Assembly (NCBI RefSeq): GCF_010183535.1
Contig: NC_071331.1
Span: 11,346,001 to 11,410,000 of the forward strand
Direction: 5' to 3'
Source of the DNA: Caenorhabditis remanei
Lineage: Eukaryota > Nematoda > Chromadorea > Rhabditida > Rhabditidae
Length of the DNA: 64,000 nucleotides
The notes beneath the pieces are model-generated. The model saw only the letters and a list, made by a program, of their open reading frames with translations. It had not been told where the DNA came from and ran no database searches. The stretch's first letter is position 1, and every line of letters starts with the position of its first letter. A program made the translations under genes and the position numbers. Below, in pieces: positions 10,973-22,572 of the stretch.

Positions 10973-12456
10973 CTAACACGCTCTATCAAGTACAGAACTT
11001 CATTAGTTTCGTCTTCATGAGTTTTACGAAACTGTAATTTTTTCCATTTAATTCCATTTCTGATTTAAGGATCCAATATAGGGAAAAATTGGTTGGAATC
11101 ACGGAAGCTTTCCGTGATAGACCGGTGGATTTCCGTTTCAGTTTTATCCTGAAAGACTGTACTTGCTTCCTATTTTTACTACACGTCTCTTGTCATCAAT
11201 ATCAATCTTTGAGATCGTTGTATGTGACCTTTGATAATAATATATCTATCCACTGACAGAACTTGAGAGAAGTATCATGAAACTGGAAAAAAACCGAACA
11301 TTCTGAAGTCTGGGCAGAGAATAGTTGTTTTCCAATTTCATCGTACTCGATCTCCCTGATGTCAAATTCTGCCAACTACACATGTATCACTTTTTTTTCT
11401 CTTTAAAACTGATTCATATTGTGTTGCTGAAACGTTAAAATACTGTCTCAAGTGAAATCTATCACGAGAGCAATACACATTTTCTGTACTTGACACTACG
11501 TGTTCTTTCTTGAAGTTGTTCCATCGAACGTACATTAGCAATTCCGAAATGCTGTGGAAAGGGAAATTCGGAAAATCTCTGTTTCTCGATCGAAGTTTCC
11601 ATTGACATTGTTAGAAAAGGTGTTGCACCACTGGTTGAACGTGATTACTGTATCGAAGCAAATACAATGCTCGATCATCAAAAATAAGTAGTAAAGGAGA
11701 GTCCTTAATCAGTTTTCGGAAACAGTATTATCCACTATTCTCTCGTTCGTGCTTGTCAGTAATCCTGATAAAAATGTATGAGTTTTCTTGGTTTCTTAGT
11801 CATTCATCTCATTCTGAAAGCCAGTGTCGAAGTAGATGAGTCAGAGCCGCGAGGATAAAATCTTCAAAAATAAATTACAAAAATAGTGGTTTCTGCCGAA
11901 CAGCGTTTGCGAAACATTTTTCCTTCCAACATCTCATCTTACTTTTTAGGGAAGTTTCTGAAGAGAAGCTTCATGAACAACGTGTAACTGATAACTGACA
12001 TGTCGCGACAAAATGTTTTGTTAGTGTTATCAAGATGAAATGATTGGAACTTTCTTTTTTTTTGAGCTTTTTGATAGCAAAAACTTTTAGGAAAATGTTA
12101 GAATTTTCGGTTTCAAACTGCTATTGTAAGTTCGGATCGTGATGCTACGAGAATTGTAGCGCTGTTTTGCATAGCTAGATTTCATATTCAGATAGCTTTC
12201 CCTACCTTTCTTTTTTATAATAATATTGTCTATTATGTCTAACGCAAAGAACAAAAAACGTATAATAGTACCCAACAAAGCTATACTAATTTCTGTAAAT
12301 ATTACGGAGTGAATATTTTTTGAATCCGTTTAAAAATTACTGTTTCTCATTACTTTAATTACTTTTCGTTTTCGTTACTTGTTATTAACATAATTTACCA
12401 AATTTACCACTCCACTCTTTCAACCTAGGCAAATGTTAAATTTCTATTGTCGCAAC

Positions 12457-12568
12457 AAAAAAGTTCCGACATTTTTTCCCCCTCGGTGTTTGCGGACTCA
12501 AGCCAAAATTTGATAATTTTGGCTTGAGTCCGCAAACACCGACGAGGAAAAAATGTCGGAACTTTTTT
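12457..12568. mobile_element. Near-perfect palindromic MITE
   Basis: Two 54-bp arms (12457-12510 and 12515-12568) are almost exact complements around a 4-bp loop. The outer ends are A6GTTCCGACA and its complement. There is no coding content. Near-identity of the arms suggests a recent insertion or an extrudable hairpin. Confidence 0.8.
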
Positions 12569-12720
12569 ATTTCGATAATAATTGTTTTCAATTTCGTAAA
12601 CTAGCTTCTTGGATTTCAGGAATCTTATTGATCTGAACATCTGTTTCTCACGTCCAAATATTTTCTGAAACATTACTGTTTCAAATACTCATTTTGATAG
12701 GCTACAAATTTCTTTTTTAA

Positions 12721-12741
12721 TTAACAATGTGAAGTTTAGTT
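12721..12741 (+). ncRNA. Candidate 21U-RNA
   Basis: Motif at 12676-12683 in ATTACTGTTTCAAAT context; start signal TAAT, offset 45. A one-base variant CTGTTTCT lies 35 bp upstream. Confidence 0.42.
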
Positions 12742-13241
12742 TTCCCTTTGATCAGGTCATTACTCGCTATATCCAAAAACTCTCAAAGTTTCGATTCTTG
12801 AAAACTGACAGATGATCTTACTGTAACAGAGCTTCTGATGCGTGGCCTTTTCTTGAATTAATTAGTGCTGTGCTCATGGTCCAGATACATCTGACACGAT
12901 TGCTGCAGTAGTTCACGTATACACTAATTCAAAAAATTAATCATGAAATTTTTAATAGAACTAGAAGTGTCACTGACACATAAACACAGTTTCCAAAGTG
13001 TCATGAAAGATGAGCTTTTAATAATTATCCAATACCATCACTCTAATCGTAAGGATAATAATACTATTTAAACTTAAATTTTGGAATTTTTCATCAGTTA
13101 TTCCATCTTTTGGTTTATGCGAAAATATCATGTTTCACTGAAACTGTTTAAAAAATGAGACTGCATGCATAGGACTTCTTCGTCTAAATGCGGAATTTCA
13201 ATTTAGAATCGAACTATAACACTCTGATGAATTGTTTAAAT

Positions 13242-13583
13242 CATACTTGTCAAATGACGGGCCGGCCCGGCCCGTAAAAAGCCCGGGCCGGGCCGGGCAT
13301 GAAAAGCTTCGGCCCGGGCCCGGCCCGTCAGGCCCGTCTTGTCAGGGATATGGGATTTTTGAGAAAAATTTTCAATTTCTTTTCCAATTTTCAATTTTTC
13401 ATGCGGAAAAATTGACAAAAAGACACTCATATTATTCTATGAGAAAAGTCTGAGTTCATCTCAGTACACCTATCAAATTTGAAAAAAAAATTGAAAAAAA
13501 ATTGAAAAAAAAATTCCCTCCAAAAAGACGGGCCTGACGTTTTGAAAAAAAAGCCCGGCCCGGCCCGGCCCTTGACAAGTATG
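13242..13583. mobile_element. GGGCC-rich hAT-like MITE, copy 1
   Basis: Termini CATACTTGTC and GACAAGTATG are inverted repeats. The sequence inside each end is a run of GGGCC/GGCCC units, and the centre is AT-rich. It is flanked by a perfect 8-bp duplication GTTTAAAT (13234-13241 and 13584-13591), which fits the hAT target consensus nTnnnnAn. No transposase is encoded. Confidence 0.85.
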
Positions 13584-14812
13584 GTTTAAATCAGTCAAAA
13601 ATATGTAAAAAGCATAGAAAACAGAAGAGATCGGGGAATGATCTTTTCGTCTCTCCAAAGTCTATCTGAAATTTTTTTTTATATTTGAGCGCGCTTGTCA
13701 AGTACTTAGAAAGTGCATTACGGATGTGAAATTTACTGAGAAATGTGGACTCCTAGGACATTTCACAACCAGTTATTCTTAAACCAAAAACAACTTGGAA
13801 CCACCTTTTGAGACCGGGCAGACGTGAAAAGTGTAACCACATTGTTAACTTTGTACACGGTGAAAATAAACCAAAAAAGTCTCGACTATTGCCAATAGTC
13901 TATTGGTTTCCTTTTTCACGGTTTCAAGTTCTTTCGATATCGTAGGGTCTCGGCTCTTATCAGAGCCAACACTTTTACCGTTTCAATTCTACCATGTGAT
14001 CATACATATTTTCAGAAATTCAGTTAATACTGTATGATAGTTGGGGACAGTTACTAACCACCGAGGTCCTATAAATCCTGCATATCTGGATAATCTGACC
14101 ATTGTTTCATTTTCTTCTTCTGCTTCTCCACCAGCATCAGAAGAATCAGATGAGACAGATGTTTTGTGGCTGTCTCCTTTCACACCATAAACATCTTTCA
14201 AGCATCTTCATTCTTCTTCTTCTTTTTTTCTTCTTCATCTTATTTCTTCAGAAGACTGATGCCAATCCCTCCCCATCCAAATCCACAGAATCCAGTTCCC
14301 CCTCCCACTCCTTTTCTTCTCATTCCATTCGATTTCTCTCTCTCATTTTCTCCCTTTTAGAGTTTCTTATCTCTCCGTCTCTCCAGTCTATCATACTCTC
14401 TCTTCAATCCTCAATGGATTGATACAATTGATGGAGTGTGAAGTTAGAGAGAAGGGGGGCATTGAATGAAGAGAAACCGAGATGATCTGTCCTTTTTCCA
14501 CGGATTGACCTATTCTTCATTGCACTCTTTTTCTTCCCCCTCCTCATTCTTTTTTGAGTGTTGATACCCATGTGTACTGTTGTTTGAGTTTAACAATTCC
14601 ACTATCCAAGACGATTTTAATTACATAGTTTCTGAAACTGATTTTTTAAATCCTAAACTTTGATTATTATTTGAATTACTGTTTCCCGTTTCTTTAAAAC
14701 ATTATATTTTTCTCGTTTTCCTGCAATATGATAGTCTCTTAATTTCCTTGAACTCATTCTAAAAGTTTAGTTTTATATTCTTGTTTATCTGAAATACTGC
14801 AATTATGGCGGA

Positions 14813-14838
14813 GCGAGCCGTTAGGCTCGGGACGCTAG
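14813..14838 (+). mobile_element. Helitron-like 3' terminus
   Basis: A hairpin GAGCC-GTTA-GGCTC (14815-14828) is followed 10 bases later by CTAG and then T, the layout of Helitron 3' ends (hairpin, then CTRR, inserted before T). A 14-bp direct repeat TTCTTGTTTATCTG lies on both sides (14778-14791 and 14839-14852). Only the end is recognisable. Confidence 0.4.
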
Positions 14839-15308
14839 TTCTTGTTTATCTGCAATGCTGCTATAATTCTGAGTTTGCAACACAACGAAAAAAACTCTCA
14901 CAGCAAAATTCTGCGAATCAATTGAAGTAGTAAGAGCTTTTTCTGAAACTGAATACTTTTCTAGTAGTTTCCAAAGATTTCACAATTCATCCAAACAACG
15001 TTTCAGAAGAAAAAATATTCCAGCACCACCTTTCTACTTTTTTCCCGTTACAATACCACAATGAATATCTTTCCGTTGGTCTTGTAAGTTAATTCCTCTT
15101 CCTTTTTTTCATGTCTGATGGAAAAGTTCTTTTCCGTACCTCTTTGAACTATTTTATCAAACTTTATTGTTTACACTACGATTACTGAGCATAATGAATA
15201 TGATGTTTACCTTACAAGTAGAAAGTTCATAGTTTTTTCGTAATCTTAGAATAGACATATTTGTCAAGATCTGAATTTTCAAATCAATGCTCATTTAACA
15301 TTTTTCTT

Positions 15309-15316
15309 CTGTTTCA
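15309..15316 (+). promoter_or_regulatory. 21U-type motif without a clear start signal
   Basis: Exact CTGTTTCA, but no YRNT at offsets 44-47. It also looks like a splice acceptor (TTTCAG). Confidence 0.25.
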
Positions 15317-15431
15317 GCTATAAGGTAAATCAACCAAACTCCAGAAGGAAGAATTCTTTGGGTTTCATTTTCATGGTCAGCTCAATATTTCCTGAATATC
15401 ATAGGAAATGTTAACTTTAAAAAAAGTTATC

Positions 15432-16890
15432 TTTACTAATAATATTCAGCAGATCCGTTTGTCTGTCCGTATGTCGCCGACTCTAGCGCCCTCTGTACTG
15501 AACCGTTTTTAATGAAACTTACACTGATCGTTTGGAAATTTTCCCCGGATGATGCCCGTCTATTTTTTTAGTTAAAATAGTTCTAAATTAGGTCACTATG
15601 TGAGAAAAGGTGGTTTTCAAGCCTTTCAGTGGCTGTCATTTCCAAAATAGGGAAATAGGAGTTCACGGGAAAAATAGTTATAGAACTTTTCCATTCTTCA
15701 AATGAATTCATTTCTTCACATTTTCGTATGGTTTTGGAAAGTTGTTCTACGAATCTTGGGTCAGATCTATTCTGCAAACTGTTTTTGAACAACCAGATGT
15801 GGACGAGACGAGTCAGATGTTGAAGTGTAGGTTAGATAATATTCAACTGATTTGTTAGCAAGGAATCTAACTTGCCGAAGGTGATTTTCATCCTTTCGAA
15901 ATTCCGAGAAAATTCTAGAAACTTCTTGACACAGATGAAGTCTGTGAGGATCAGAAGTAAATAATTTCTGATTGGTTAGTAATATTAGAAGATGATAGTG
16001 GATTGGCTCTTGCATCTTGAACAGAGTTGACCGGAATTCCGACTTCCGCTTTCCGCCACTTTCTTCATTCCGTTCAACTCTGATCGTGAAGGACGAAATT
16101 CTAATTGATCTGTCTATCCGAGTTGAGCGGAATGCGGTTTTTGAAATGGCGGAAGGCAGAAGGCGGAAAGCGGAGTAAACATTTTTTGGGCGGAAAACGG
16201 CAAACAGAAGGCGGAATTTTTAAAAAATCGGCGGAAAGCGGAAAGCGAAAGGCGGAAGAAACTATTTTGGCGGAAGGCGGAAAGCGAAGTAAACATTTTT
16301 TGGGCGGAAAGCGGCAAGCGGAAGGCGGAATTTTAAAAAATTGGCGGAAAGCGGAAAGCGGAAGGCGGAAGAAACATTTTTGCCGGAAGGCGAAAGGCGA
16401 AAGCGGAATGAAAATTTTTTTATAAATTTTTCAAGCTGATATCCTCTAGGCGCAAGGCGGAAAAGCTCTTGAAATAGCGGAAGGCGGAAGGCGGAAGGCG
16501 GAAAGCGGAATAAAAACATTTCGACGGAAAGCGGAAAGCGGAATGAAAAAAGTGGCGGAAGGCGGAATTCCGCTCAACTCTGCTGTCTATGTTTCCTTAA
16601 GAATATTTGTGAAGAAAAAATCGCTTCATATTCCACAGGAAAGATAAGTCATTGGGAAAGTTTGTCGAAATCTTATCAGTAAAGCAGAGGTGCTTTAATT
16701 GGTTTCTATCATAACGGGCTGCTTAGCCTACAAAAACTAATAACAAGTGAAAAATTTATACGATCCAGGAGTAGGAAAAATTATAAAACCTCGATAGTCT
16801 GAACCATTTGAGAAGCGCCGCAGGCGCTGAAACACCCAGAAGGGTGGAGTAGAAAAGGAGGTTTAGCAGCCGTTAGGCTGCGTTAACCGA
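15432..16890 (+). mobile_element. Possible non-autonomous Helitron
   Basis: The left part begins TCTTTACTAATAAT and continues with a GTCTGTCCGT segment, like 5' ends of nematode Helitrons as I recall them. The right part (16815-16890) has two hairpins, AGCGCCGCAGGCGCT and GCAGCC-GTTA-GGCTGC; the second shares GCCGTTAGGC with the terminus at 14815. A clear CTRR end was not found, so the boundaries are uncertain. There is no Rep/helicase reading frame. Confidence 0.3.
16022..16582. mobile_element. TIR element with a GGCGGAA-repeat body
   Basis: It starts with CAGAGTTGACCGGAATTCC and ends with the near-complement GGAATTCCGCTCAACTCTG. The interior is a degenerate array of GGCGGAA/GGCGGAAA units with short AT islands. 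The ends resemble those of the 90-bp element at 32163-32252. No clear target duplication was seen. The long frames here are products of the repeat. Confidence 0.7.
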
Positions 16891-16901
16891 CTGGTTTACT
16901 G

Positions 16902-16909
16902 CTGTTTCA
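16902..16909 (+). promoter_or_regulatory. 21U-type motif, start signal displaced
   Basis: Exact CTGTTTCA beside the Helitron-like region; the nearest YRNT (TGCT) is at offset 53. Confidence 0.25.
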
Positions 16910-17345
16910 AAGAGCAAAAAAAGAGCTAGAAAAATATAAGTTCTCTGAAACTGCTATTCATGAGCCATCTCCAAAAAAAGATCAAACTGAGCTGTTTCTG
17001 CAAGAGAATGTGTTCGGTTTCAAGTTTGGAATAAATTAAATTTTTTATTGTATAATTATAATGTCGCTTTTATTCCATTTCCCAATTTTCGAAAAGTAAT
17101 ATTTTCACCGGTTATACATATCAGTACCATCTTTCCTTCTCACGTTTATTTCTGCAGTATTTTATATTGAAAAATTAGAACTTCTATTGGCCTTCTAACT
17201 GCCTTCTAACTAAGTAAATAGTTGAACTTGTGAAACAACAAAATTTCTTCTCTGATTTATTTCTGGTTCTGATGCCCTGAATCCAAAACTTTATCAGATG
17301 ACTAGCTTTTACAGTAGACACTTTTCTCTATCCAATGATCAAATT

Positions 17346-17353
17346 CTGTTTCA
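17346..17353 (+). promoter_or_regulatory. 21U-type motif
   Basis: Exact CTGTTTCA; TGAT puts a possible 5' U at 17395, offset 49, slightly beyond the usual spacing. Confidence 0.3.
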
Positions 17354-17536
17354 TTGACACTATTTGTGCTGAATATGCAATCCTTTGTTTTTGATGTCAT
17401 AAAATCCGCAACGAATCTTTTTTGTTATCTTCAAAAGGACTCTTGAGTTCTATACAGTATATCGATACACTGATAATCGATTCAGTTTTTTAGCCGTTTC
17501 CTTCACACTTCCTTTTCTCAAGTTTTGATAACACAT

Positions 17537-17544
17537 CTGTTTCA
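17537..17544 (+). promoter_or_regulatory. 21U-type motif without a clear start signal
   Basis: Exact CTGTTTCA; A-rich sequence at the expected start offers no YRNT. Confidence 0.22.
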
Positions 17545-18210
17545 ATACGTTTTCCACATTTCGCTCTGAAAAAGATGAAAAAATTTCGCTCTGAAAAAGA
17601 TGGAAACTGCCTTTCCTGATTCAACCCACTGAACTTTTTTTGAAAAATAAAAACTCAATGTTTCAAACTTGATAATTTTTGTTCTTCCCAGCTTTCCGAT
17701 TTTCCATAATTTGTAAACTCCAATAATTGATTCCTATCTGATATTTTCCCCTTCCACCCAAAAAATTGTTGATAGGCCCAGTTGATCACAGCTTGATTAT
17801 TTCTTCATTGTAGCCAAGGAAACTGGATTGGGATTCATCATAAAATGTACGAAATCTCTTTCTTGCAACAACGTCGTCATCAACTTCTTCCCCCATTTCC
17901 TTTTTTCATATCATTCAATTTCTTTTTCAAATACTTTCTTTCTAGTTTTATCTTGTGAATGTATCTACATAGACGTTCCCTTTTCTTGTTCTTTTGAAGA
18001 GAAAAGTTGAATAAGAAAGTGACGAAACAGATCTTATCGAGAACTTTACGATTTTTTCTTCTTCTTATTCAATTTTCACTTTGAGGGAAAATCTTTTGGT
18101 TTATAACATATTTTGATGACGTTGATATGGGTCCAACCTGACAGAATCTTTCCACTCTTTTTTGAATGCATCATATTGAGGGTTGAATTATACATAAATG
18201 TTATTCAGTA

Positions 18211-18231
18211 AATGGAATCACCAGCCCTGCA
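18211..18231 (-). ncRNA. Candidate 21U-RNA
   Basis: Motif at 18271-18278 (-); start signal TGTT, offset 47. Confidence 0.38.
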
Positions 18232-19092
18232 ACAGTTTAAATCCAAAAGATTAAACAAAAGAAAACAAGTTGAAACAGAAAAAGAGATCAGATGCTACAA
18301 GGTCTTCTCATATTCTTCTATTAGTCATCTCAAAAACTTTTTAATGTTGAAATCTAATAAAGTTCCATTGAGAAGACCAAAAGTTCACAGCTAATGAACT
18401 GTTTGCGAAACTGTGATTAGATTTTGGGTTGTAATAGAATTACAGTTTCATAATGTTTTCAAGGTTATCGTTTTCCTACTTCATTTAATTCTTGTCTTTA
18501 AGGAGTTAAAACCATTTATAATATTGCTTTTGAGTTTCGAGAAAACATGGATGCTTCTAATCGGCCCCTCTTCTTATCTGTGAATAATGAAATGCTATTT
18601 TTAAACTGGAAACTGAAACTGCAAATTTTATAAACACAGTATCACACCCACATATCACACCCAGTTATAAGAGAACATAAGGATTTATGAAACGTTATTC
18701 AATGTGTATTTTTCATTTCAAAAACAAAATCAGAAACCATGTTTCACACAATAAATAATATATCAATACTAGAAGCCACATTACTCTATTATTGTCAATA
18801 GAAGTTTAATGAAATTTTACTAATATTTTCCCTCATTTCTTTTCGTTTCCACCTCCTGAAAAAACTTTTTTGAATAGCCCAATAAAACACTATCCTTGTT
18901 CTTCTTTTACGTTTTTAATTCAAAAAATATGTTTCAAGTATATCATTTTTGCCAGAACCTATAAAACCATCACTTCATTTTCCTTAGTTAGTCAATTCCT
19001 TATCAAGCTCCTATATGTATCTTTTGTCGATTCCTTCACTATCGCTCATCTCTGTAAATACTCAATACTTCAGCCTTCTTCTACAAATTAGG

Positions 19093-21972
19093 ATGTCTTC
19101 TCCGACGTCAACCGTCGAGAAGGGTATCCGTAGGAGGTTACCACCGCCTCTCAATCGGATGGGACTATTCGAACCATATATTAAAGATGGAAAGAAGATT
19201 ACGGAAATTGTGAGGTGAGTTGTAGAGGAATACAGTAAATACTGCTTCATAGTGTCCTGAAGTTAGTAATAACGATGGTCAAGGTAATCAAAACATACTG
19301 TGGGTCAAAAATTAACATTTCTAAAACACCATGAAACTTTGTTTAGAAAATTTACTTGAATTACATCTGGATAAATAGAAAACAAACTAATTTCAAGATA
19401 ATTACTGTGTCATCATCTTCCACTCTCATAAATAAAATCCAATTCAGATTGAACCCAGTCGAAGTCTTCCTCGCCGGCTTCATCCCACCAATGTTTGGAT
19501 CTGTTTCTGCAATTGCTATCGCCTTGATTTTCCATAATGATGAAATCAGTAATTATAATTGGCAGTGTGGGGTGAGCCTTTTTCTTAAATTTTAAATCGT
19601 TAGAAAAAGAACTGAAAACATGTTTGAAGTGAGAGAATATGTGGAGTTGTTGAAACTGAAAAATACTGTTCAAGTCACCCGGCAACAGAACTAGAGACGC
19701 ATAGAAACCAAAAAAAAAAGAAAAAACGTGCATTGAAAAAAATTACGGAAAAGTTTCTCAGCATAAGCAGATCAATTTTTATGTTTGTAGTAATGACGTC
19801 ATCTGAACTATGGTGTCAAACGTCGAATTAAAAATATAATTTCATCTGAACCAGACAAAAGGCAATTTGATACATAACATCTTACATGTGATTCCCAAAT
19901 ACTTATCTAGATAAAACTATTTCACTGAAGATCAGGCAATAATAATAGTTAAGAGAAAAATTAAAAAATTGGGATGAATTTTTATTGAAGCAATTACTTT
20001 CTAATTTTTTACGCTGAAACATGTTATACAGCTCCAATAATTCCATGTTATACATACTTTAAGAGACCAGATATGAAGTCTGAAGAATTGAAAAACACAA
20101 TTTCAACAACTTATTTCAATTCACTGAAACATGAAAATCTTCCTTACCAAGTCCAATAAATTTGCAGCGTGCCCGTCTCCCATCCCTCTCCAGAATCATC
20201 AATCTCCCAGTGGAACGTACCTTCTGGCAACTGTTTCTTCTCTTCCATGTGCCTATTCGAGTGGTCGAACTTATTACTGGATGTTAGTTTTTTTTTCTTT
20301 TTAAAGAATTTTTCAGTTTCAATCAAAAATTAAAAGTGTTACTAAAATTTTTTGAACATTCCCAATTCTTCTTTTAAGCCCAATTTAAATTTCAGTCTCC
20401 CGATACAAACGAATGAGAAATGTGAACTACAAACGTGTCTGGTTGTATGAGCTGAGTCGATACTTGTATTTCGTAGTTGGTCTTCTGGAATTGATATTCT
20501 TATCTGGACTATCGATTATTGGAGAAAGAGAGAATATCCGTGAGTTTCACCAGAACTGCTTTTAAATTCCAATAAAATGAGATTTCAGAAGTGCACGTCA
20601 TCTTCTTCTACGTCTTCGGAATATGTGGAATCGTTCATATGATCGCCAATATATTCTGTCATGCTCACTCGTTGTACTATCTGAATCCATATGTGAGTTT
20701 TGTTAGCTTACTTTATTTGGTTAAAATTGACGCAATAAAAAGGGAACTTAATAGATTTACGTTCTGAAACAGTAACTGAATTATTTGAAAAAGTGCATGC
20801 AGTTCCTGATGGATTGATAATATTACACCATTAAAAATAAACTAATAGGTTATACTTGATATTGTAAAACTTGTACTTTCACACTTATTGTAATGAGGAA
20901 TGAAAGATATTCTTTTCCAGTTGGTTTATTGATTTTGACAATAATTTTTTTCCAGTTTTATAAACTATTCTTGTTCAAATCCCTTTTTTAAAATTTAATA
21001 ATGAATATCCAATAATTTCAGGGTCGTCTATCCTACTATCTGAAGATTCTATTCACTTCACTCTACGTCCTCTCCACTCCAATTCTTGTCGCTTCATTCC
21101 TTCTCTACTGGAGGAAATGCATCACTTGGGGTGAGTGAAATTTTATGAAAAATACTGTATCAATGAAAACGTAAAACCGTCTCTGATTGTGAGAGGACAC
21201 TGATAAGATCTCTTAATCTCAAAATACACAAAATTTCTGTTCTAACACGTTTTCATATTTTATAAACCATCTCGGGAAACTGTTTCTTTACTGTTTAATT
21301 TCAGCATACGATGTGTTCGCCCTGTGTGAGTACAGTGGAGTGTTCCTGAATATTTGTTTCCATGGATGTGCATTCTTTGATATTCGATACAAAGTCACTT
21401 TCAGGTCAGTTGAATCGTTGATAATATCACATTATCACTAATCAAGGCCAGTAAAGTATAATGAAAAATAAATTAAGACTTTGAAACTGAGAACTTTCGA
21501 AACATGAAACTCTGGCAAGTGCGCTCTACCGAGTCTCAAAAATGTATCTGATAAACAAAACAAATCAACGTGGAGCACGTTCAGCACTATGCCGAAAAAA
21601 GTTATTTCTGAACTTCGCATTTCGAAACAGTTTTAAAAAAAACTTTTGAAGGTCCACATGTTTATATGCTCTGGTTTGCTGGAGCTGAACTTCTATTTTA
21701 GAAAATTTAAATTCAGAAAAACCAAAATAGAGTTGATGAGAGTGGGATTTGAACCCACGCCCCCGGAGGGACTGGTGCCTAAAACCAGCGCCTTAGACCA
21801 CTCGGCCATCTCACCGCATCCAACTTTCGACGATGATTTCACTTCGTTCCTAATCTTACTCTTATTCAAGTTCATATAAATCTGCTATTCCAGTGTCCGA
21901 AAAATCGAAGACGCCATTCAAAACGAGCCAACGAAACAGCAGCAAGTCGAGGCGATCCCGGAGAAACACTAA
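19093..21972 (+). CDS. PGAP2-like (Frag1/DRAM/Sfk1 family) GPI-anchor remodelling protein
   Basis: Exons 19093-19214, 19448-19571, 20168-20282, 20396-20539, 20589-20692, 21022-21130, 21305-21404 and 21894-21972 give 298 residues. A basic, Pro-rich N-terminus is followed by about six hydrophobic segments: LAGFIPPMFGSVSAIAIAL; a FWQLFLLFHVP stretch; LYFVVGLLELIFLSGLSII; VHVIFFYVFGICGIVHMIA; LYVLSTPILVASFLLYW; and a final one around EYSGVFLNICFHGCAFFDI. The LPSLSR and His-Pro-containing motifs between helices are typical of the family. In animals PGAP2 acts in the Golgi in fatty-acid remodelling of GPI-anchored proteins. The tail is short and charged and lacks an obvious retrieval signal. A tRNA gene lies antisense in the last intron, and introns hold a 21U-type motif. 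Polyadenylation signal AATAAA at 22150-22155. Confidence 0.88.
20706..20726 (-). ncRNA. Candidate 21U-RNA in PGAP2-like intron
   Basis: Motif at 20765-20772 (-), antisense in intron 5; start signal CAAT, offset 46. Confidence 0.4.
21734..21815 (-). tRNA. tRNA-Leu (anticodon UAG)
   Basis: The 82-nt minus-strand sequence folds as a class II tRNA. Acceptor GGTGAGA pairs with TCTCATC (one G-U) plus discriminator A. The D arm is GCCGAGTGGTCTAAGGC, the anticodon stem CTGGT/ACCAG has loop TTTAGGC with anticodon TAG, then a long variable arm, and the T arm is GTGGG-TTCAAAT-CCCAC. The A and B boxes are intact, so it is probably transcribed by RNA polymerase III. It has no intron. It lies antisense inside the last intron of the PGAP2-like gene. 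Confidence 0.96.
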
Positions 21973-22572
21973 TGATATCAAAACAAAAAAAAACCAATGC
22001 AGATGATTTTTATGTGAAGAAAATAAGTGCGAGTGCAATTCAATTCCAGTCTTTCCGATTCAATCAATATTTGTACATTATTGTGAGTAGCCATTGATTA
22101 CTATTTATTTATTTATTTTAATGTTTCATCTTTGAATTTTTAAAAATTGAATAAAAATCTCAAATGTTTTTTTTTTCAATTTTTCTACTAACCGACATAT
22201 TCGCGTTTACACCGTCTAGAAAGTTTCTAGGTTGTGGGGAACTGCGCTCTATTGATAACGAAAAAAGATTAATGGAGCGCGTTAATCACTTTTTATAAAT
22301 GTTTCAACTAATTCCTAAAGCGAAACCCACATTGCCATGTTTTAATAACTCATTCAGTTTTGATAGCCAATGGAATTCTCAATAGGGCGCACTTGCATCA
22401 TGAAGAATTTTGAAAAAAGTGACATTCACGCTAAAATTTTGAACTTTGAACGCTTCCACTTTTTTCAAAAAAAGTTTCGACCGACCCACGTGACCTCCCC
22501 TTTTTAAACTCAAATTTCCACACTTCCCTGTTCAAAAAATCTCCTTGAATCGATTATTTGTGACTTCCCAAA
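21973..22572. other. Intergenic spacer
   Basis: Six hundred bases between the PGAP2-like and MSP-domain genes. It contains fragments resembling the GCGCTCC-type MITE family (around 22240-22290) and presumably the promoter of the next gene. No gene is seen. Confidence 0.4.

Larger units (their letters stand above)
9657..19092. other. 9.4-kb gene-free, repeat- and 21U-motif-rich region
   Basis: No protein gene is supported. It holds a palindromic MITE (12457-12568), a GGGCC hAT-like element (13242-13583), Helitron-like termini (14813-14838, 15432-16890) and a GGCGGAA-rich TIR element (16022-16582). It also has exact CTGTTTCA motifs at 10288, 10908, 12676, 15309, 16902, 17346 and 17537 (+) and 18271 (-), plus many one-base variants. 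The motif density suggests that a main function is producing 21U-RNAs. Confidence 0.55.

Noticed and set aside
15061..15420. A possible tiny two-exon gene starting at ATG 15061
   Set aside because: The supposed acceptor TTTCAG belongs to an exact CTGTTTCA motif and the product would be about 39 residues with no features.
16105..16519. Frames of 85-106 codons
   Set aside because: They come from the GGCGGAA array of a repeat element.
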